Under the pieces are notes generated by a model. That model made no database searches. It saw only the letters and a program-made list of their open reading frames with translations, and was not told the origin of the DNA. The position numbers and the translations under genes were made by a program. This document shows positions 8,345 to 18,180 of a DNA stretch of 56,682 nucleotides, piece by piece. Source of the DNA: Chitinophagales bacterium. GTDB lineage: Bacteria > Bacteroidota > Bacteroidia > Chitinophagales > Saprospiraceae. Each line of letters opens with the position of its first letter. Position 1 is the first letter of the stretch. Where the stretch lies: NCBI GenBank assembly GCA_013298955.1, contig JAAFJT010000023.1:1-56682 (forward strand), written 5' to 3'.

Positions 8345-11300
8345 TTATTTACTTTTCTCCTTTTTAAAAAAAGACATAAAATTACTGATAGAATTAAATT
8401 CTCGCCGATAGCGAATCCCCAAAGCGGGTCTGTATCGCACCCCTTCTAAAATTTGGTCATACGTTTGCGAAATGCGGATTTTAAAACGGCGGTCTTCCGT
8501 AATCGCATATTCCACCATGAAATCGCCGCCGACAAATAATTCAGCAGCATCCACAATCTTGCGCTCTACGCCTACCCCGCCAGCAATATTCCATCTTTCG
8601 TCTTTGCCAAGTGTTTTAGCTGCCTTAAATTGAACCCTATGTTCTGCTTTTCCAATGCTTTGTATATTACCCAAACTTGCTATATTATAACCAATCTGTA
8701 AATCAACGCCTTTTACATAATCCGCCAAAAAACGATTCATCATGCTTGATAACAATTCTGCTGCGGTATTTACGCCGCCTGTTTGAAGTTCCTGCGCGCC
8801 CAATAAAGCGATATCAGGTGGCAAAAAGCTGCCCACCATGACCAAACCAAACATTTGACGATTCAACTCATTCGGTTCTTGGCGCAACGTGCGAACCTTG
8901 TTATCTACAAAACTTTTCAATTGTCCTGTTAATTTTGGGAAACCGACTTCAAAACTCACATCAGGTTTCAACATTGCGCCCTGCAAACGCAAGGTCAAAT
9001 CCACAGGAGTCGGTTTATTTGCCTCCCTTTTGAGTTCATCCGAACCATTTACATATTCACTAATTAAATTATGTGGCGAAGTCGTCAAACCTTTGTAGGC
9101 GGCATCAATACTGATTTGTGCATCAAACGGGCTGCCGTTCCATTTGATAAAACCGCCTTCCTTAATCGCAAAGTTTTTATTCACAACGCGCAATAAAGTA
9201 AACAAATAATCGCCTTTGACAATATTATATTGCCCTTTCATCTCCATTTCGCCACCGCGCTCGAAAGTCAATTGCAAATCACCCGTTCCCCAAGCCTTGA
9301 TATTATCGCCCGCCACTTCGTCAAAAATCAAATTCGTTTCGGCTTCAGGCGTTAAAGTGAGGTTCATATCGAAACTGACCCCATTCAAATCTTTCACGCG
9401 AGACGATAAAGTGCTGCCCGGAACGCCCTCTGAAAATATCGTCGTGCGCACCGTCGAATCTTGAACTATATTTTTATTTTTAAATTTGATAAATTTCAAT
9501 TCGGTTGCATTTTGCTCTTTCGTGAATGGAAAAACGATTTTCGTCCCTTTCCCCGCCGTCGCAATCACTTTAATATCGGGTTTGTCGAAATTTCCAGTGA
9601 ATCGAATGTCACCCGCACCGATTGCTTTTCCGTAAAAGAGTGGGTTATCAGCGCGTGTGGTGTTCAAACAAACAAATTTTGGCGCAATTAAGCGGGCTTT
9701 CATCCCCCAATTTTTCAATCTATCGTGTGTCAAACCGCCTTCTACAAGAGCCGTATTGCCTTCCGCATCCTTCATGATGCCGCCTGTTGCATCAAACATC
9801 GTATTATTAATTTTAACAATAGCATCAGGGATAAAAATTCGATTTTTCAGATAATCCACTGTAAATGCAGCATTATATAAGCGCATTTTGCCCTTCGTTT
9901 CGGGATAATTGTATTGTCCAGTGAGGTTTAAATCGCCTTCTACGCGTCCTTCGGTGCCAGACATCCCACTTTCTATTAAATAATTTAATAATTTGAATGG
10001 CAAATTAGTCACTTTTAAATCAACAGCAATATCATTTTTCTTGAAAAATCCTTTCGCTGTACGCATATCGTTTGGATAATAGCGTCCTTCAATCACTAAT
10101 TGTTCCAGTGGTTCACGCTCTTCGGCTTTCAACAAATTGATATACGCATATACAGAACTTTTCAAGTCTTCCATCGTCACATCCACATCTAATCGCCCCC
10201 TATCTTCTTTGTTGACAAAAAAACGTTCCATCGAACCTTTGACATTCAAATTCGTCATTTTGAAAATATTATCAGTGGTTGCTTCCACTTTATATTTTCC
10301 ACTCAAGCGAAAGTGATTGTCATTCACATACTTATTCACCGATGCAAGGTCAAAATTCTCCAAAGTGGCATGAATCCCTTTGTTATTAATGGATTCAAAA
10401 CTAATGCTATAATCGCCATTTTTAAAATCAAAATTATTGAATTTAAGGTAATTTTTGTTGAAAACAATGTAATTACCTGTGTCCGCCGCCCATTTATCAT
10501 TGAAAAAATGCAAAGTCGAATTGTCAAAAGACAACCGATACAGGGTATCCAAAGGTATCAAAATGGCATTTACATCCAATCGCCCAAATTGAAAAGAAGA
10601 CGAAAACGTGTCCGAAGCAACGCCAATTTTGAGGGTGTCGCCATATAAAGTATTGTTAAAAGCAATATTTTCAAAATGTTTTGCATTCGGTTCATCGCCA
10701 ATACGGGTGTGGTAAATCGTCAATTCAAAAGGCAAAATATGATTTTTTCGGTCGCCTTTGAGCCAAATTTCCCTAAAATGAAGGTCGCCATAATGCAATT
10801 CTTCCAAAGAAAGTTCAAAACCCAATTGATTCAATTGATTATCAAAATTGCCTTTGAAAGTCAAATCCGTTAAGCGTTTCAAAGAAGAATCCATTAAATA
10901 AGTCAGATTTTTCGTATCTTTAATTTTAATATTATACGTAAAAGATTGATTTGCAATGATTTTATTATCAGGCAATAAATGCAAATCTTTGGTCAATCGT
11001 GGATGATTCAATGCAAAATGTTGTTTCAACGCTTCAGGAATCGCTTCAATGTCAAATTTCCCAACCAAATCGATTAAAAAAACTTCCGAATCCACCCAAA
11101 AATGTTTATTTTGGCTTTCATCCACATAGGATTTTAAACTCAAACTATCGATTTCAATAACATCTTTTTGTTTTAAAATCAATTTCAAATGATTCACTCG
11201 CGCTTCTCCACTCAGATTGGATAATTTATCGCCCGTCAATTTCATCACGATATTGCCCATGACCACCAAATCATCTTGCACCAGATTCAATCGTTTTAAA

Positions 11301-13297
11301 TCTAATTTATAAACTTCTGATTTAAAATCATATAAAGGTTTTTCACCTGCAAAATTGACCGTTCCATCAAAATTAAAATCCATATTATCATCCTTCCCCG
11401 TCAAATGCCCTTCAAATAAATCAGAGCGCAATTCGCCTCGAACCGTTAAATTGCGATATTCATATTTTTTAAACCAAAAACTTTCCACTTTCCCTGTCAA
11501 ATTGACACGCGGATGCTTTTTTGTAATCCCCAAACCATCTTTCACATAGGCTTTGAACGTAATTTTGCCCAAATCAGGATTATCCGCCCATTTGCCCAAA
11601 TCAAAATCTTTGAAAGCAACATCCCCACTATATCGCGCGTCGTCTTTGCCCGGTTTCAGATTTAACCGCAATTCATGTCCCGCCGCTTGCCCAATATCCG
11701 TTTTCAACACGCCATTGACTACAAAATCTTCAAAAAAGCCTTCAAAACTGCCTGTAAAATCCAAATTACCTAATTTATCCACTTCCGCAGGCGGATTAAA
11801 ACCGGGTAATAATTGTCTTAATGACTTCACATTCGACTCTAAACGCTTAATTTTCATATTCATAATTTCCTCATCCGTCACTGCCAAATTATGCGTTTCT
11901 ATATCGCCTTTGAATTTAAAATATTCATTTAATTTCAAATTAATGTCATATGCTTTTAACGAATTGACCCTTCCAAGCAATCGCCCTTCCATCGTTGCCA
12001 ATGATTTTTTGTTTTTAACAAAAAAATCGTTCTTTTCCAACGGCGGCGCAAACGCCATAATATCACCCAACATCACTTTCGATGTGTGAATCCGCGCATC
12101 CATATAAACCGTATTATTAAAATCTTTAAAATCTTCCAAACCATTCGGATGTTTCATCACAAACGTATCGCCCAAAATTGAATAAGGCGTAATGATTTGA
12201 ATACCATTGAGTTGCGTCTCGGTTGCAGAAACCCGTGTTTCATTGACCGAACATTTTTGAATCACAAAACCGCTTTTCTCTTGGAGCGAAATCCCATCCA
12301 CTGCCCCCGTCACGACTCCTTCCAAAAATAAAATATTGCGCATACTTGCCTGTATATCCAAGACTTTGAGGTGGTCAAAATCCAATAAATGTTTGGGTAA
12401 AAACGGTTTTGGCGTGCGTTCCCAATCGTCTAAATCAAATTTTCCATCATTTATTCGGATAACATCAATCGCCATTCTAAACGGTTGTCGTTTGAATCCT
12501 TGATTTAAAGTATCGTTTAGGACAGGTACGGCAGGTTTTGCAGGACGCGGCGGCAAAGGTGTTGCCACAAATTGAGTTAAATGTACTTTCGGTTGATGAA
12601 TTTTCGCTTCGCTGAAATGCAAAAAATTGTTTGGAAAATCCATTGATTGTGTGTGAATATCAGCACCAACCAAGCGCGTTGTCAATCGCTGACCGCCCAC
12701 CGAATCGTTTTTATCAAACAAAACATCGCGCAAATGAATATGTCCAATCCGAATATCTAAGGGCGGTTTTTCGGGGCTTGGAATATCAGAAGGTGGGTCG
12801 AAATAATCTAATATAAATTGCAAATTATAATCATATGAACCAAGCGGGCGATGCAAATTGAACGTTACACCCGCCAAATAAACCGTATTAATCCAAACAA
12901 TTTGATTGAAGATAAGCGGAGACCAATCTAAATCGGCACTTAAATCTTTAGCGTAAAGCAGCGTATCGCCTTTCAAATCGTTAATATGTAAACCATTGAT
13001 AACCAACGAACCATTATAATCAAAATAAAATTTTTGCAATTCAACTTTGGTATGCAACGCATTCGATAACGCGTGTGTCACTTCGCCAATGACCCAATTT
13101 TGAACCGTTTCCAATCGAAACAAAAAAATAACGGCAATCCATGCACCGATGAGGTAAAACGCAACCTTTCGCGTCCAGCGCAACATCCGTTTCCATAAAG
13201 GCGGGTGGCGGGACAACGTAACGACTGTTTCAGAAGTAGAATCGGTTTCAGAAACAGGCGTTTTTTCGGACGAAATATCTGGTTGCGGCTCCAACAT
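8345..13297 (-). CDS. TamB/DUF490-family translocation and assembly protein
   Basis: 1,650-residue protein with one N-terminal transmembrane anchor (FYLIGAWIAVIFLFRL) after a soluble lead, then a long array of beta-strand-rich repeats of the AsmA/TamB type (for example LHINDLKGDTLLYAKDLSAD) and a C-terminal DUF490-like region (EGGFIKWNGSPFDAQISIDA, later MFGLVMVGSFLPPD). TamB-like proteins span the periplasm as hydrophobic-groove bridges, helping outer-membrane protein assembly or lipid transport. The Bacteroidota form is longer than E. coli TamB (about 1,260). No BamA/TamA gene is adjacent. It is separated from the upstream ABC exporter by a 44-bp palindrome. Confidence 0.9.
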   Translation of the reverse strand: MLEPQPDISSEKTPVSETDSTSETVVTLSRHPPLWKRMLRWTRKVAFYLIGAWIAVIFLFRLETVQNWVIGEVTHALSNALHTKVELQKFYFDYNGSLVINGLHINDLKGDTLLYAKDLSADLDWSPLIFNQIVWINTVYLAGVTFNLHRPLGSYDYNLQFILDYFDPPSDIPSPEKPPLDIRIGHIHLRDVLFDKNDSVGGQRLTTRLVGADIHTQSMDFPNNFLHFSEAKIHQPKVHLTQFVATPLPPRPAKPAVPVLNDTLNQGFKRQPFRMAIDVIRINDGKFDLDDWERTPKPFLPKHLLDFDHLKVLDIQASMRNILFLEGVVTGAVDGISLQEKSGFVIQKCSVNETRVSATETQLNGIQIITPYSILGDTFVMKHPNGLEDFKDFNNTVYMDARIHTSKVMLGDIMAFAPPLEKNDFFVKNKKSLATMEGRLLGRVNSLKAYDINLKLNEYFKFKGDIETHNLAVTDEEIMNMKIKRLESNVKSLRQLLPGFNPPAEVDKLGNLDFTGSFEGFFEDFVVNGVLKTDIGQAAGHELRLNLKPGKDDARYSGDVAFKDFDLGKWADNPDLGKITFKAYVKDGLGITKKHPRVNLTGKVESFWFKKYEYRNLTVRGELRSDLFEGHLTGKDDNMDFNFDGTVNFAGEKPLYDFKSEVYKLDLKRLNLVQDDLVVMGNIVMKLTGDKLSNLSGEARVNHLKLILKQKDVIEIDSLSLKSYVDESQNKHFWVDSEVFLIDLVGKFDIEAIPEALKQHFALNHPRLTKDLHLLPDNKIIANQSFTYNIKIKDTKNLTYLMDSSLKRLTDLTFKGNFDNQLNQLGFELSLEELHYGDLHFREIWLKGDRKNHILPFELTIYHTRIGDEPNAKHFENIAFNNTLYGDTLKIGVASDTFSSSFQFGRLDVNAILIPLDTLYRLSFDNSTLHFFNDKWAADTGNYIVFNKNYLKFNNFDFKNGDYSISFESINNKGIHATLENFDLASVNKYVNDNHFRLSGKYKVEATTDNIFKMTNLNVKGSMERFFVNKEDRGRLDVDVTMEDLKSSVYAYINLLKAEEREPLEQLVIEGRYYPNDMRTAKGFFKKNDIAVDLKVTNLPFKLLNYLIESGMSGTEGRVEGDLNLTGQYNYPETKGKMRLYNAAFTVDYLKNRIFIPDAIVKINNTMFDATGGIMKDAEGNTALVEGGLTHDRLKNWGMKARLIAPKFVCLNTTRADNPLFYGKAIGAGDIRFTGNFDKPDIKVIATAGKGTKIVFPFTKEQNATELKFIKFKNKNIVQDSTVRTTIFSEGVPGSTLSSRVKDLNGVSFDMNLTLTPEAETNLIFDEVAGDNIKAWGTGDLQLTFERGGEMEMKGQYNIVKGDYLFTLLRVVNKNFAIKEGGFIKWNGSPFDAQISIDAAYKGLTTSPHNLISEYVNGSDELKREANKPTPVDLTLRLQGAMLKPDVSFEVGFPKLTGQLKSFVDNKVRTLRQEPNELNRQMFGLVMVGSFLPPDIALLGAQELQTGGVNTAAELLSSMMNRFLADYVKGVDLQIGYNIASLGNIQSIGKAEHRVQFKAAKTLGKDERWNIAGGVGVERKIVDAAELFVGGDFMVEYAITEDRRFKIRISQTYDQILEGVRYRPALGIRYRREFNSISNFMSFFKKEKSK

Positions 13298-13343
13298 TGT
13301 AAGTTTCGTTCAAATTTTGAACCATAAAAAAGGTATCCAACAT

Positions 13344-13387
13344 TTTGAATTAGGAATGAGGTAATATTACCTCATTCCTAATTCAAA
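13344..13387. repeat. Perfect 44-bp palindrome, minimal family A element
   Basis: A perfect palindrome: TTTGAATTAGGAATGAGGTA precedes the centre AATA-TTAC and the exact complement follows. It consists almost only of the ends shared by larger family A copies. It lies between two genes on the same strand and abuts the ABC exporter stop codon. Confidence 0.85.
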
Positions 13388-15148
13388 TTAACTTGGTTGT
13401 AAAGCGGCAAATTGTTTTTCATATAAATTTCGGTATAAACCCTCTTCCTGTTGCAACAATTCTTGATGCGTACCAAATTCGCGGACTTCCCCGCGCTCCA
13501 TCACCATAATATAATGCGCATGCCGAATCGTACTCAACCGATGCGCAATGATAATCGACGTGCGTTTTGCAATCAATTTTTCAATCGCATATTGAATCAC
13601 GCCTTCCGTCTCAGGGTCAATCGAAGAAGTGGCTTCATCCAAAATCAACACATCAGGGTCACAAACCAAGGCACGCACAAAGGAAATCAACTGTCGTTGT
13701 CCCATGCTCAAAGTCGCACCGCGCTCCATGACTTGATAATCATATCCATTCGGTAATTTATTTATAAATATATCAGCACCAATCATTTGTGCAGCTTCTA
13801 TCACAGTTGCTTTTGAAATGGAAGGGTCTCGCAACGTAATATTATCCATCACCGAACCCGAAAATAAGAAAACATCTTGCAACACCACCGCAATTCTACG
13901 GCGATACGTTGCCAAATCATATTGTCGAATATCAATGCCGTCTGCCTCAATCACTCCATTTTGAATTTCATAAAAACGGCTCAATAAACCTGTAATCGTT
14001 GTTTTTCCGGAACCTGTACTGCCCACAATTGCCAACGTTTCGCCTGACCGGAGCGCGAAATTAACCTTTTTCAACACTTTATTTTGTAAATCATAGGCAA
14101 AATCAACATTTTTAAACTCGACATTGCCTGTTAAACGATTTACTTTGATTTTTCCAGTCGGTTCATCAAACGTAGTGTCATCTAACAAATTAAATACGCG
14201 TTCTGCGGCAACCATGCCCATTTGTAACACATTAAATTTATCTGCCAACATCCGAATCGGACGAAATAACATATTCAAATAAACGGGAAACGCTACCAAC
14301 ACGCCCAATGTAATCTCATTGCCAATCACGCCCTGCGCACCATACCAAACCATCAAACCCAATGCAGCCGCCGAAATGATTTCGACCAATGGAAAAAAGA
14401 CTGCGTAAGCAAAAATCGCATCTAAATTCGCTTGCGTATATTGTCGGTTGATAGCTCCAAAACGTTGTTTTTCACGGCTTTCTGCATTAAAAATTTGGAT
14501 AATTTTCATTCCAGAAATGTGTTCTTGCAAAAAAACATTCATCGCTGCCACTTGATTGCGGACTTGTTGAAAAGATTTGGCAACTTCATTTTTAAACCAC
14601 CGCGCCCCCAAAATCAAAAAAGGCAAAACCGTCATACAAACCAACGTCAATTTCCAACTCGTCCAGAACATAATGCCCAAAATCACAATTAAACTCAACA
14701 AATCTGCAATAATCGTAATAATACCTTCCGAAAAAACACTGTTGATGGTCTCAATATCACTTATCGTGCGCGTCGTAGAAGTACCAATTGCCGTTTTATC
14801 AAAGTAAGATAAATTTAACTGCGTAATGTGTTGAAATACACGGACACGCAAATCTTTAACCACCGATTGTCCTAAAACACTGGTCGCCAAATTGAAAATA
14901 TACATTAAAATTGTCTCTAAAATCAACAAAACGAGGAGGATAATCGTCATGCGCGTCATGCCTTGGATGTCAAATTTAAAAATATGCTCATCCACCATTT
15001 GTTGAATCAAGTACGGTCTCACGCTGGACAACGGAGCAAGTACGATAGCCAAAATAGTCGCGCTCGCAAATAAACGGCGATACGGCGTTGCCAAAGCAAT
15101 AATGCGCCAAAATAAAGGCGCGTTGAATTTTTTTTTCGGTTGCTCCAT
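13388..15148 (-). CDS. ABC exporter, fused permease-ATPase (MsbA/MdlB type)
   Basis: 586-residue half-transporter. The membrane domain has about six helices (residues 20-310). The nucleotide-binding domain has Walker A GSTGSGKT (376-383), signature LSMGQRQ, Walker B VLILDEATSSID with the catalytic Glu, and the H-loop IIAHRLST. It acts as a dimer in the inner membrane to export lipids, drugs or peptides; MsbA-like lipid A flipping is possible but not shown by sequence. It lacks a peptidase domain, unlike the exporter at 26288. It lies between two long palindromes and so is probably transcribed alone. Confidence 0.9.
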   Translation of the reverse strand: MEQPKKKFNAPLFWRIIALATPYRRLFASATILAIVLAPLSSVRPYLIQQMVDEHIFKFDIQGMTRMTIILLVLLILETILMYIFNLATSVLGQSVVKDLRVRVFQHITQLNLSYFDKTAIGTSTTRTISDIETINSVFSEGIITIIADLLSLIVILGIMFWTSWKLTLVCMTVLPFLILGARWFKNEVAKSFQQVRNQVAAMNVFLQEHISGMKIIQIFNAESREKQRFGAINRQYTQANLDAIFAYAVFFPLVEIISAAALGLMVWYGAQGVIGNEITLGVLVAFPVYLNMLFRPIRMLADKFNVLQMGMVAAERVFNLLDDTTFDEPTGKIKVNRLTGNVEFKNVDFAYDLQNKVLKKVNFALRSGETLAIVGSTGSGKTTITGLLSRFYEIQNGVIEADGIDIRQYDLATYRRRIAVVLQDVFLFSGSVMDNITLRDPSISKATVIEAAQMIGADIFINKLPNGYDYQVMERGATLSMGQRQLISFVRALVCDPDVLILDEATSSIDPETEGVIQYAIEKLIAKRTSIIIAHRLSTIRHAHYIMVMERGEVREFGTHQELLQQEEGLYRNLYEKQFAALQPS

Positions 15149-15171
15149 TGTTGTTTAAAATGCTGAGTAAT

Positions 15172-15283
15172 AAACACATAGTTCACATAGGAGACATAGA
15201 TCACATAGGTTTTTTTGTTAAAATGCGACCTCAAACAGAAAAAAAACTATGTGTCCTCTGTCTCCTATGTGAACTATGTGTTT
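15172..15283. repeat. Long intergenic inverted repeat, family C
   Basis: Outer arms AAACACATAGTTCACATAGG and their complement enclose imperfect internal arms (GACATAGATCACATAGGTTT against AAACTATGTGTCCTCTGTC). The unit is built from repeated ACATAG words. It sits between two minus-strand genes. Confidence 0.75.
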
Positions 15284-15297
15284 CAAAAATAGTCTTC

Positions 15298-16401
15298 TTA
15301 TACGTCAAAAGTAATTTCTACTTCGGCAGTTGTCGGTCGCGCTTGGCACGTCAATATATAACCTTGCGCAATTTCGTCGTCATCTAAGGCAAAACAAGCA
15401 TCCATTTTCACTTTTCCGTTCAAAACTTTCGCCATACACGTCGAACACGCGCCAGATGTACAAGAATAAGGAGGGTCTTTTTTCAAAGTCATCAACATTT
15501 CTAACACCGTTTTGTTTTTAACAACATCGGTTAAAATGGTTTCGCCATTCAAATGAACGGTCATTTTTGCACCCGAAACCCCATTGGCAGAAGCCGCAGA
15601 TGCTGGTGCAGCCATATTTGAATTGACAAAATGCTCTTGATGAATCGTTTTTTTATCAATACCGCGCTTTTCTAAAGTCGTGACCACTGCTTTCATCATG
15701 CCTTCGGGACCACAAGTAAAGTACGCACAATCCCGACTGCGGGGCGGATTTTTAGTCAAAAATTGTTCAACTAATTGATTATCAATGCGTCCAACCGTTC
15801 CTGTCCAGCCCATTGTCGCTTTTTTGAACAAACCAGATAAACCGCCAGCCTTTGTTTTCTGCGGCTGACTTAGAACGTGTTCTACAAAAATTTGTCCTTC
15901 ATATCGTTTTTCGAGCGCGTCCAATTGATTTTTGAAAATCATCGAAGATTCATCCCGATTGCCGTACAATAGGAAAACAATACTTTGCGGTTCTTGTTCT
16001 AAAATGGTTTTAGAAATCGACATTAAAGGCGTAATCCCACTGCCCGCACCAAACAAATAGTAGGTTTTTCGCTTACTCACATCTGGTTTTAACGTAAAGC
16101 GTCCCTCAGGCAAAGCCGCTTCAACTTGCATCCCGACCTTCAAAAGATTGCAAATATAGTTAGAAACCAGCCCATTTTTCACTTTTTTGACCGTCACCGT
16201 CAAATCTTTTTCAATCGGACTACTCGACATGGAGTAGGCACGGCGCAAAGATTCATTTTTAAGATTCACTTTCAAAGTCAAATATTGACCCGCCGTATAA
16301 ACAAATTGTTCTTTTAAATTCTCAGGAAGGGCAAAAGTAACGGATACGGTATCCGCCGTTTCTTGCACGATTTTACAAACAGTCAATTGGTGAAATTCCA
16401 T
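15298..16401 (-). CDS. Flavin/2Fe-2S oxidoreductase (PaaE/ferredoxin-NADP reductase type)
   Basis: 366 residues from the Met at 16401, where homology begins ([12 protein letters not shown]); the longer frame upstream is unlikely to be used. Three modules in order: an FAD-binding barrel with RAYSMSSSP, an NAD(P)-binding domain with [11 protein letters not shown], and a C-terminal plant-type ferredoxin with CTSGACSTC plus a fourth Cys in ILTCQARP. This arrangement moves electrons from NAD(P)H through flavin to a 2Fe-2S cluster and on to a mono-oxygenase. It is divergent from alkB with about 107 bp between start codons, so it is the obvious candidate electron donor for it. PaaE-like function in another pathway remains possible because no paa genes or rubredoxin are in the window. 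Confidence 0.9.
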   Translation of the reverse strand: MEFHQLTVCKIVQETADTVSVTFALPENLKEQFVYTAGQYLTLKVNLKNESLRRAYSMSSSPIEKDLTVTVKKVKNGLVSNYICNLLKVGMQVEAALPEGRFTLKPDVSKRKTYYLFGAGSGITPLMSISKTILEQEPQSIVFLLYGNRDESSMIFKNQLDALEKRYEGQIFVEHVLSQPQKTKAGGLSGLFKKATMGWTGTVGRIDNQLVEQFLTKNPPRSRDCAYFTCGPEGMMKAVVTTLEKRGIDKKTIHQEHFVNSNMAAPASAASANGVSGAKMTVHLNGETILTDVVKNKTVLEMLMTLKKDPPYSCTSGACSTCMAKVLNGKVKMDACFALDDDEIAQGYILTCQARPTTAEVEITFDV

Positions 16402-16483
16402 TTTTTTAAATAATTGGTTGTTTTTGATGATTTTTAAAATCATTTTACGCACTTGAAAGCGCGAAATTAAATAAAAAAATAGG

Positions 16484-16491
16484 TATTTTTG
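16484..16491 (+). promoter_or_regulatory. -7 element TATTTTTG before alkB
   Basis: TATTTTTG fits TAnnTTTG and ends 16 nt before the alkB ATG, implying a very short leader. No -33 element at standard spacing was found. Confidence 0.4.
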
Positions 16492-16507
16492 CAAAAACGT
16501 TTCAAAA

Positions 16508-17539
16508 ATGAAAGATTTTAAATATTTGATTGCTTATTTATTGCCCGCAAGTGCCTTTTTGGGGCTTGCGTGGAAAGGCTCTTGGCTGTGTTTTACCACC
16601 TTTTTTGCCTTTGTCCTTTTGCCGATTGGGGATATGATTTTGCCGCAGCACAAGGAAAATACGCCTGAATCGGAAGAAGCGACCCGAGTGCATCAACCGC
16701 TTTTTGATTGGCTGCTTTATCTGCATGTCCCATTACTTTATCTGTTGATTTTCAATGCTTTATCTGTTTTTAAAAACAATCATTTGAGCATTATTGAAAC
16801 CGTAGGTATGTTGACAGGAGTAGGCATTATTGTAAGTAGTTTTGGAATCAATGTGGCGCATGAATTGGGTCATCGTTCCAATCCAAAAGAACAATTTTTA
16901 TCCAAAGTATTGTTATTGCCTGCATTATACATGCACTTTTTTATTGAACACAATTTAGGGCATCATAAAAACGTCGCAACGGATGAAGACCCTGCGTCTG
17001 CTCGAATGGGTGAAAATATGTATGCGTTTTGGTGGCGTTCTGTGAAAGATAGTTATCTCGGAGCTTGGCGTTTGGAAGCAGAACGATTGAAAAAAGCAGG
17101 TCTTGCGCCGTATAGCGTTGCGAATAGCATGATTTGGTTTCAAATCATTCAAATCATTTATTTGATTTTGATAGGTTTGTTTTTTGGATTTACGGGTATT
17201 TTGATGGCGATTGGTTTTGCGGTCATCGGTTTTTTGTTGTTGGAATCGGTCAATTATATTGAGCATTATGGTTTGCGGCGACAAAAATTGGCTTCGGGCA
17301 GGTATGAACCCGTTTTGCCTAAGCATTCTTGGAATTCTAATCACGAATTAGGACGCATTTTTTTGTACGAATTGACCCGCCACTCGGATCATCATTATAA
17401 ATCGACTCGAAAATATCAGGTTTTGCGGCATTATGAAGAGGCTCCACAATTGCCTTTTGGTTATCCAATGTCTATTTTGGTTGCTTCATTTCCACCGATT
17501 TGGTTCAAAATGATGAATAAACGAGTCATTCAAAATTAA
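16508..17539 (+). CDS. alkB: AlkB-type membrane di-iron alkane 1-monooxygenase
   Basis: 343-residue integral-membrane hydroxylase. All histidine boxes are present: HELGH (118-122), EHNLGHH (147-153), the AlkB-specific NYIEHYG (249-255) and RHSDHH (291-296). [10 protein letters not shown] separates true alkane hydroxylases from desaturases and xylene monooxygenases. Four to six hydrophobic helices occur around residues 5-43, 68-115 and 208-250. Compared with about 400 residues in the Pseudomonas GPo1 enzyme it is shorter, mainly at the N terminus. Expected reaction: terminal hydroxylation of n-alkanes or related fatty chains with O2. It usually takes electrons from rubredoxin; here the divergent 2Fe-2S reductase is the neighbour. 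No alcohol or aldehyde dehydrogenase is nearby. Confidence 0.92.
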   Translation: MKDFKYLIAYLLPASAFLGLAWKGSWLCFTTFFAFVLLPIGDMILPQHKENTPESEEATRVHQPLFDWLLYLHVPLLYLLIFNALSVFKNNHLSIIETVGMLTGVGIIVSSFGINVAHELGHRSNPKEQFLSKVLLLPALYMHFFIEHNLGHHKNVATDEDPASARMGENMYAFWWRSVKDSYLGAWRLEAERLKKAGLAPYSVANSMIWFQIIQIIYLILIGLFFGFTGILMAIGFAVIGFLLLESVNYIEHYGLRRQKLASGRYEPVLPKHSWNSNHELGRIFLYELTRHSDHHYKSTRKYQVLRHYEEAPQLPFGYPMSILVASFPPIWFKMMNKRVIQN

Positions 17540-17554
17540 TTTAAAATGATTTAT

Positions 17555-17604
17555 TAAAGTCAATGATTTATAATTTAAAATTTATTTTATAAATCATTGA
17601 CTTT
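17555..17604. repeat. Inverted repeat downstream of alkB
   Basis: Perfect 18-bp arms AAAGTCAATGATTTATAA and its complement with a 14-base A/T loop. Position just after the alkB stop suggests a terminator. The word TCAATGATTTATAA resembles other ATTGATTATCAAT words in the window but not the family A ends. Confidence 0.7.
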
Positions 17605-17658
17605 CAATTTAATACATATTTTTAAAATAATTATTCTAAAAATACCGATACAAAGGAA

Positions 17659-17689
17659 TTGTGCTGCCTTCCTTTTCAGACTACCTTTG
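17659..17689 (+). promoter_or_regulatory. Promoter TTG-N20-TACCTTTG of a predicted non-coding RNA
   Basis: TTG at 17659-17661 and TACCTTTG at 17682-17689 with a 20-bp spacer match the Bacteroidota promoter. The -7 box lies in the right arm of a 10-bp inverted repeat, GATACAAAGG (17647-17656) and CCTTTGTATC (17684-17693), which could be an operator. Start of transcription would be near 17695. Confidence 0.6.
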
Positions 17690-17728
17690 TATCAACAAAA
17701 CGAAAAAACAACCTTTTTCAACAAACAA

Positions 17729-17956
17729 CGAATCTTACATAATTTTTTTAAAGACAACGAATTTTTAAAGCATCCAATTTAGAATACGAATCTTACAGCA
17801 AACTGAAGCATTTACGAAATATATCTGAAAGCGAATTTTACAAATTTCTTTAAATCGAATCTTACTTACGAGCAAACAAACCTTTAATTTTTTATTTTCT
17901 AAAAACAAAGAGCAAGCAACGAACAAATACGAGCCGTTTCCAGAAGCGAATCTTAC
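17729..17956 (+). repeat. Five dispersed copies of CGAATCTTAC
   Basis: Copies start at 17729, 17787, 17832 (CGAATTTTAC), 17856 and 17947, all in the same orientation and separated by 58, 45, 24 and 91 nt from start to start. Flanks are not conserved, so the ten-base word itself appears to be the unit. Confidence 0.8.
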
Positions 17957-18144
17957 AAAAAAAACAAACCTTTTTTATCAAAGTCAAGACAAAAAACAAA
18001 CTGTGTAGCAAACATTAAGATTATTTTACGGATTTCTAACCCTGTCATCTAACAGATGCAAGTGAACAAACAAAAAATTTAAACAAACCATTTTTACAAA
18101 CATTTTTTGTACAAACACCATTCGAGACTTAGTTGGCATAAAAA

Positions 18145-18179
18145 CGGCGGTACTTTGCGAAGTACCGCCGCTTTTTTTT
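18145..18179 (+). terminator. Intrinsic terminator of the predicted non-coding RNA
   Basis: Perfect 11-bp stem CGGCGGTACTT / AAGTACCGCCG with a TGCG loop followed by C and eight T. It is the strongest simple terminator in the window and has no protein-coding gene before it for 600 nt. Confidence 0.9.
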
Positions 18180-18180
18180 A

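Larger units (their letters stand above)
17695..18179 (+). ncRNA. Predicted repeat-bearing, G-poor non-coding RNA
   Basis: About 485 nt bounded by a good promoter and a textbook intrinsic terminator, with no convincing reading frame. The + strand is visibly poor in G and rich in A and C, which disfavours internal structure. It contains five copies of CGAATCTTAC (one with a T for C) and three of AACAAACC (17875-17882, 17963-17970, 18082-18089). Repeated single-stranded words suggest binding sites for a protein or for other RNAs. No Rfam family was recognised. Alternative: a degenerate gene remnant that kept its control signals, or the long leader of the downstream peptide gene, although the terminator argues against that. 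Confidence 0.45.

Noticed and set aside
17729-17956. CRISPR-like array of CGAATCTTAC copies
   Set aside because: Unit is only 10 bp, spacing is irregular (24-91 nt) and no cas genes are present.
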